This document shows positions 59,095-64,000 of a DNA stretch of 64,000 nucleotides, piece by piece. This stretch comes from Mesodorylaimus sp. YZB2_4 (taxonomy: Eukaryota; Nematoda; Enoplea; Dorylaimida; Dorylaimidae). Location: assembly GCA_030248295.1 (NCBI GenBank), contig JASANH010001028.1:496001-560000 (forward strand), in the 5' to 3' direction. The stretch's first letter is position 1; each line of letters starts with the position of its first letter. The position numbers were made by a program, and so were the translations under genes. Below the pieces are notes generated by a model, which saw only the letters and a list, made by a program, of their open reading frames with translations, had not been told where the DNA came from and did no database searches.

Positions 59095-60790
59095 CTACCT
59101 TTCGAGACCTGTAGCGAATACCTAGCGCGTGTTCTATGCTTCCATTATAACAACTAACAAAAAAAGTACACCAAAAAAAGACAGCCCGCTTCTACAAACT
59201 TGACTAACCGAGTTAGACTGCTGCCTGCAGGTCGTTTTTAACCTATGTAGAGGTGATGAGAGGCCAAAGGCGTCTGTCACGTTGTTTTAAGCAAGCTGGT
59301 AATTGGCCAAACATTGGCTCAATCACAAACTCATTCGGCCACTGCACTGCTAGCAATACTGTACCCGTGTTGCCAGCTGGTGTTACATGTCAAAGTGACC
59401 CCTTTATGAGGGACCACTCTGACATACAGTACTGCAGGTATTCGCCCATGTTACGCCCCTATTTCTCCTTCACACGAATGTCTTGCAGCTTAAGGTGTTT
59501 TGTTACTAAAAACTCAACGTCGATTTTTCACGATCGTGCATGGTTACTTTTGTCAAAGAATTGGCAAAGGGAACGAACAACGACAAGGAATAACAATCTT
59601 CTTCACGGCGTTACGATCCGCCACTAGTTGATTGCTGTAGGATGGAACAGGCCGACTTGGTAGTGTTAATTCGAGGCATGCTACTTTTAACGAAGCAAAC
59701 AAACGCGAATGACGTCGATTAGCCACACTTTGTCCTGAATCATTGTGTAATCAAGCATTTTCGAAGCAGTAGCTAATTATGTTGGATCATTGTTATGCAT
59801 CAATCACATCGAGCCTTTATTTTTGACCGGAAAAAATTGGCAATAGAAGGAGCGCATAAAAACCTGGAGATGCTGAATGAGTTGCCGCTAGGGAAAGAGA
59901 GAAAACCAATACTATCAAGATCCGCCATTTAAAGATTAGTGGCAGTTACCCGTATTTCGGTATCAACAAGACACAAGAGTGAATTCGGTTTCACTGAATG
60001 TCTGTTTGTAGAGGGGGGGTCGTCTTTCTTAGAAGGTAGGTGATTCACTGGAGCCTGATCAATTTGCCTTTAGACCCCGTACCTGTCTTGTCACTAAGGA
60101 GGCGCCGCCCTTGAGCTAGTTGTTCCTGCGCCTTTCATCCCATTCTCTATTATCTTGAGCGCCAACAATGACTTTTATGCCGCCGCGTCATCTTAACAGC
60201 GAAGGATGTAACTCCGCCTTTAGAATATAGTTATGCGTGGGCAAACTGGCTGATCAGGCGCTTAACTAAAGTCTGTCATAACGTGGACGTTCAAAGCAGC
60301 AGCTGCTAGAGTGCAGCCATTTTAGTAACTCATAGTCAGTGCAACTCTAAAATAATTACACATAATACAGTATAGTTGACAAATATTACATGACATGGAG
60401 GGTTTATAATGTGCCAGCATCTATGCAGCTACTATACTATATATGGTGTCGTACAGTAAGAGAGTATTCAAATTTTTCTTTCACCGAAAATCTTGATCTC
60501 TACTAACAATCACCCATTGACCTTGGAATTGACAATCTCGACTCTACTCTATGTCCTACAGTACAATCTGATGGCATCCCTGATTCTGCCACTGCTTACT
60601 AACGCTTTCAATAAAACCTTTCTGCCCACCCTCAGAACATTCGAAGTTATTAACACAAAATAAGATTCTTCTAGAGAACGAAAGCATTTGTCCCATGGTC
60701 TTTGAAGCAAAACAAGACGACATTAAGACCTTTTTTTAGCAGATAACACGAGCGCACACTAGCTATACTAAAAACCAGATTACTATCTCC
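59095..60790. other. Intergenic, no supported gene
   Basis: A 124-codon plus ORF (59253-59627) shows no domain. TACAGTA words are scattered. Nothing else. Confidence 0.35.
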
Positions 60791-60794
60791 CAAT

Positions 60795-62880
60795 CTTTTT
60801 TTCTGACGCAAGTTTTAATCCTTGATAAATTTAAGAAGCCTTGAGAGAAAATCTGTACACTGCCCAATTACGTTATTATACATACAGTACAAACCTAGAC
60901 TTGATTGAGTTTCCTGGCGATGGGGATATTAAAAAGCTTGATTTTCCCCTGCGCGCAGGATCTGTAATGCTCTCTTCCCTAATAATATTAGGCCCACGCT
61001 GTTGGCACGCGTGCGTTTAAATTCTCGCCCTTTGCCAACAGGTAGCGTAAGGTTTGCACCAAATGTCCTTCAAGAAGCGGTAGCTTGACAGATATAAGGA
61101 GCGAGCGGGAAGAAAGAACGTCCATTTCGGAGCTGTCACAGCAAGATGAACGCCACCCTATCAAACACTACCGTGCGATATGCCTCGCAAGAATTCCTTG
61201 ACCAACTTACCAGATACAAGGCTTTCGCTGCGTTCATCCAGTCTATCAACAGCCCCTTCAGTTCTCTGGCGCCATAATCGGAGTTATAAGTTCTATTTTA
61301 ACCCTGATGACCATTTCTCGCAACGACCACTTCAATCAGCCATGTTTCATCTGCTACGAAGCCCTCGCCATCTCTGAGTTCATCTACGCTGGATTTGGTC
61401 AAATCCCGCATTTCTGGATCCAAACAATGAAAAATGTGATGGCTGACAATTACGTGTGGACGTTCTGGTACAAAATCGTATCCCAGGCAGTGTTCGCATT
61501 TTGTCTCAATGTCGACAGTTTCCTCCTTTCATTCCTCTCTTTTCAAAGATTTGTCGCTTGCATGATTCCCACAAAGTATCAACTGGTCAATACACGTGCA
61601 GTGTGCATGGTAGTTACAGTTATCACTTATGTGCTGAGTTTCCCTCATTTCATCCCGCAGAGTCTGAGCGTAACCGTCGTCTGGGATGACAAAGCAAGCG
61701 TTTATACAGGAGCAGCCACTGGTTTTGCCAAGTCTGGTCAATATCAATACTACGCTGATTTTTTGGTCTCATTTCGCACAGTTCAAGGCATACTGGTGTC
61801 CTCGACGTCCGCATTGGCAATTTTGGGAATGATGAAAGCCGTCTTGTTAAAGTAAGGTCACTTTTAACCCAGTAGCTTTCCTCCTTATCTTGTAAGTAGT
61901 CAGGTCATTCGGAAGTAATTGCAAATTCAATGCAACTGGTGATCTAGTTGGTGTTACCAAAATCAAGTGAGCACCACGCAGTTTTTTTAAGTCTAAAGCA
62001 ACTAAAGCCGATTAGGGGGACTGTGCGCCAGATAGTAGAGGCCGATCATGGGCACTATTCGTTGGGTTTCAATAATTTGGCGGGGCTCGAATAAGCGCAG
62101 ATCAGATGATGAACAAGCAACAGCACCCAGTTTTTGTTCTGTTTGTCTACTCAAGGTTTTATGGCTGAACCCTTACGATGCTCTCATCTACTCAAAAACA
62201 GCTCCCAAAATGGCAAGTGTGCAGTTGCTAGCGCTGTTAGACTCGTAAATTATCTCTTGCATGTCTCTTCACCCTCAATCGCGCATACCTCTGCCTGATG
62301 ATGTGGTATTATGAGCTTGAACGAGACGTAATTCAGTGAGACATTTCAAGCCAGCAAGTAAAAAGTTCCTAAAACCAGTCTCAATTTCTTACGGACGCCG
62401 CTTATTTCGCGAAAGTGAACAGCCTGCCAATTCTGAATCGATGAAGATGGTCAAACGCAACCTGCAGCTGTGTTATTTACAACTCACCCAAGCCATCCCA
62501 TTCGTCCTCAATCGTTTCGTTGTATTCGTAGCATACCAGCCAAGTATTACTGGCGAATTTATTTTCGATAAAGATGGCAATATCATCAGCACAATCGAGC
62601 ACTCGTACGTAAATCAAATCTTGTGGCGCTCATGCGATTTGATGAATTTTATTGCACATTTTCCACACTTTTTCTTTTATATGATATTTAGTTACAGTTT
62701 TCGAAAAGGGTTCGCTAAACGATTTGGTCGTTTTTACACTCGCTTCACGAATACCGGTATCAGTGCGTCAGCCCGTGATAAAAAGATCTTTGTGAAACGC
62801 ACTGCTCGCGTATCTGCCAAACCTGGATAGGCCATTTGTTGGCTTCATGGGGAGGTCATAGCTGATTGTAAGATCATCTA
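60795..62880 (+). repeat. Segmental duplication, copy 2 (partner 43318-45770)
   Basis: Direct-orientation partner of the 43 kb block, including promoter, receptor exons and 3' flank. It lacks the MITE. Confidence 0.85.
61146..62830 (+). pseudogene. 7TM receptor (copy 2), nearly intact
   Basis: Exon 1 (61146-61851) keeps the MNATLSNTT start and five or six helices, with an SFQRFVACMIP segment after TM3. Relative to copy 1 there is a 1-bp deletion near 61255 that brings a TAA at 61275-61277; from 61307 the frame is clean. The donor GTAAGG is intact. At the aligned acceptor copy 1 has TATAG while this copy has TACGG, so the site is lost; an in-frame substitute (CAGCAAG at about 62354-62360) would add 11 codons. 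Exon 2 (to 62830) is intact: QLCYLQLTQ, FPHFFFYMIF, SFRKGFAKRFGRF. Two lesions make it probably dead. A single base-call error at 61255 would leave only the acceptor issue. Confidence 0.7.
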
Positions 62881-62884
62881 AGAA

Positions 62885-63595
62885 ATTTACGTTTCTGGCA
62901 GAAATGTTACATAGGCAGACTTTTATCATGGTATGATAGCGCTAAGTTTGACCTGATGTAATAATTTGTCAATCAATATATATAATGCTCAGTCATTTTA
63001 TCTATTTTAAGCCTAACTTGGAAATAAAGTGAACAATTTTATGGTGCGAAATGCCATTCAAAATAAATACAGTGATCTAAAAACTTTTCTATACCTAAAC
63101 TGTACTACATCACCCCCGTACTACTAGGAGAGTTCAAAAAGTTTGTAGCCTGACCACATTTTAATTGAAACTGTACAATGCCATGCTTATTCATTTTCGC
63201 ACTCCCCTGCCAATGCGCTTGTTTAAACTTTCACCGCTTCATACTCGTAAAAAGAAATATTACTCACACCCCTCAAAAAACGCTTCAGTCGCTATTTCAC
63301 TTCCTCTCCTCAACTCTGTCCCCTCAACTTTTTTTTGATTTTCCAACAGGTAATAATCGCTAAAAGCCGGTCTGCTGACGGGATAGCATTTGTTCGAATC
63401 CGCATTCACGAAGCGCCAGCAACGCGCATTAATGCGGGCGCATTGTCAATCAGGCAGCCTTCTCTTTCAACATCCCGCGCCGTCTCGCTTTATCTCTTCA
63501 CCAATCGGCAATAACATCAAAAATATTGCCCAGTGATTGTGGTCTTGGCTGGCATATTATCAATCACAAATTTAATTGCAATTAAAAAAAGTTGT
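62885..63595. other. Intergenic, no supported gene
   Basis: No feature seen. Confidence 0.35.
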
Positions 63596-63599
63596 TGTC

Positions 63600-64000
63600 A
63601 TACCTCGCCTATGACTGCTAACGCAAAATTTTTTGGCAGATGCGCACCCTTTGGCAGCCACTGCACAATCGTGTTTTGACTAGACAAAGGTAGTCCTGCT
63701 TCCAAGTGCAGCCTTCTTTCATAAAAATCATCTGGATCCTCCGCGATCCTTGCCGAAAAGCTCCATTGACGTTTGAACTCTGACATTTCTTCGCGCGTTT
63801 GCCAGGTTTTTTGGCACACATCTCGCGCAGACCTTGGATAAATTAAATTTCTCTTGTAAAATTGTTTCGACGCTACCCACTGAAATGCTAATGTCCTCCG
63901 CTATGTAGGCAACGTTTTTTCGAAGGCCTTCTTTCAGAAACTTTGGAACAACATCACATTTGCTGTCAGGTGTCGCCTCAGTTGTCGTCCAGATCTTGGA
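63600..64000 (-). mobile_element. Mariner-type transposase remains, partial (right edge)
   Basis: On the minus strand, coming in from the edge, a helix-turn-helix-like segment (VAYIAEDISISVGSVETIL, near 63860-63930) is followed by CAR and VPK/NLA residues that match the mariner linker (CARWVP...LT). Further on lies a decayed catalytic-domain stretch down to 63600. Frames change near 63820. The family is the IS630/Tc1/mariner DD(E/D)D transposases. The 5' part is outside the window. Confidence 0.7.

Overview
The window is nuclear DNA from an animal, most likely a protostome invertebrate. I see GT-AG spliced genes, a complete calmodulin gene, rhodopsin-like 7TM receptors, secreted proteins with signal peptides, tRNA-derived SINEs, a Tx1/L1-type LINE, a BEL/Pao gag, a mariner transposase, pogo-like MITEs and a Polinton/Maverick packaging-ATPase relic. 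I see no bacterial operons, rRNA, CRISPR array or convincing functional tRNA. The species cannot be named from sequence alone. The inferred calmodulin is, from memory, the common invertebrate form ending in TSK, so C. elegans itself (TTK) seems unlikely.

Layout. 1-9.6 kb: a very long Ser/Thr/Pro-rich, mucin-like gene on the minus strand, with signal-peptide exon, repeat-array exons, a 2.25 kb intron holding a transposable element and SINE pieces, and a further in-phase exon running off the left edge. 10.3-11.6 kb: an intact two-exon 7TM receptor (minus). 12-25.8 kb: a mosaic of direct and inverted segmental duplications carrying decayed gene fragments, three copies of a small Cys-rich secreted gene (one plausibly intact), a BEL/Pao gag inserted in one duplicate, foldback elements, and a back-to-back junction of fragments of two receptor families. 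26.6-27.3 kb: a foldback repeat. 27.8-28.7 kb: an intact single-exon 7TM receptor (minus). 29-33.6 kb: a TACGCA-rich palindromic repeat family, a 35-copy 20-bp satellite, and a compact non-autonomous LTR element (TRIM) inserted cleanly inside that satellite. 35-38 kb: SINEs, AACGATA-rich blocks and two putative Gly-rich secreted genes. 39.2-39.7 kb: the Polinton ATPase relic, followed by an AT-rich low-complexity tract. 43.3-45.8 and 60.8-62.9 kb: a direct segmental duplication in which each copy of one receptor gene carries its own disabling lesions. 51.7-54.8 kb: calmodulin (minus, seven coding exons). 56.7-59.1 kb: a foldback element and a LINE 3' half. 63.6-64 kb: mariner transposase remains leaving the right edge.

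The confident coding content is the mucin-like gene, two receptors, calmodulin and one or two small secreted proteins. Most other sequence is repeat-derived or decayed duplicates. The strongest candidates for something unusual are the satellite/TRIM/palindrome complex at 29-33.6 kb, the higher-order repeat and possible intron birth in the mucin array, and the receptor paralogs that broke independently. Exon boundaries were read by eye from splice signals and frame; none is backed by transcripts.
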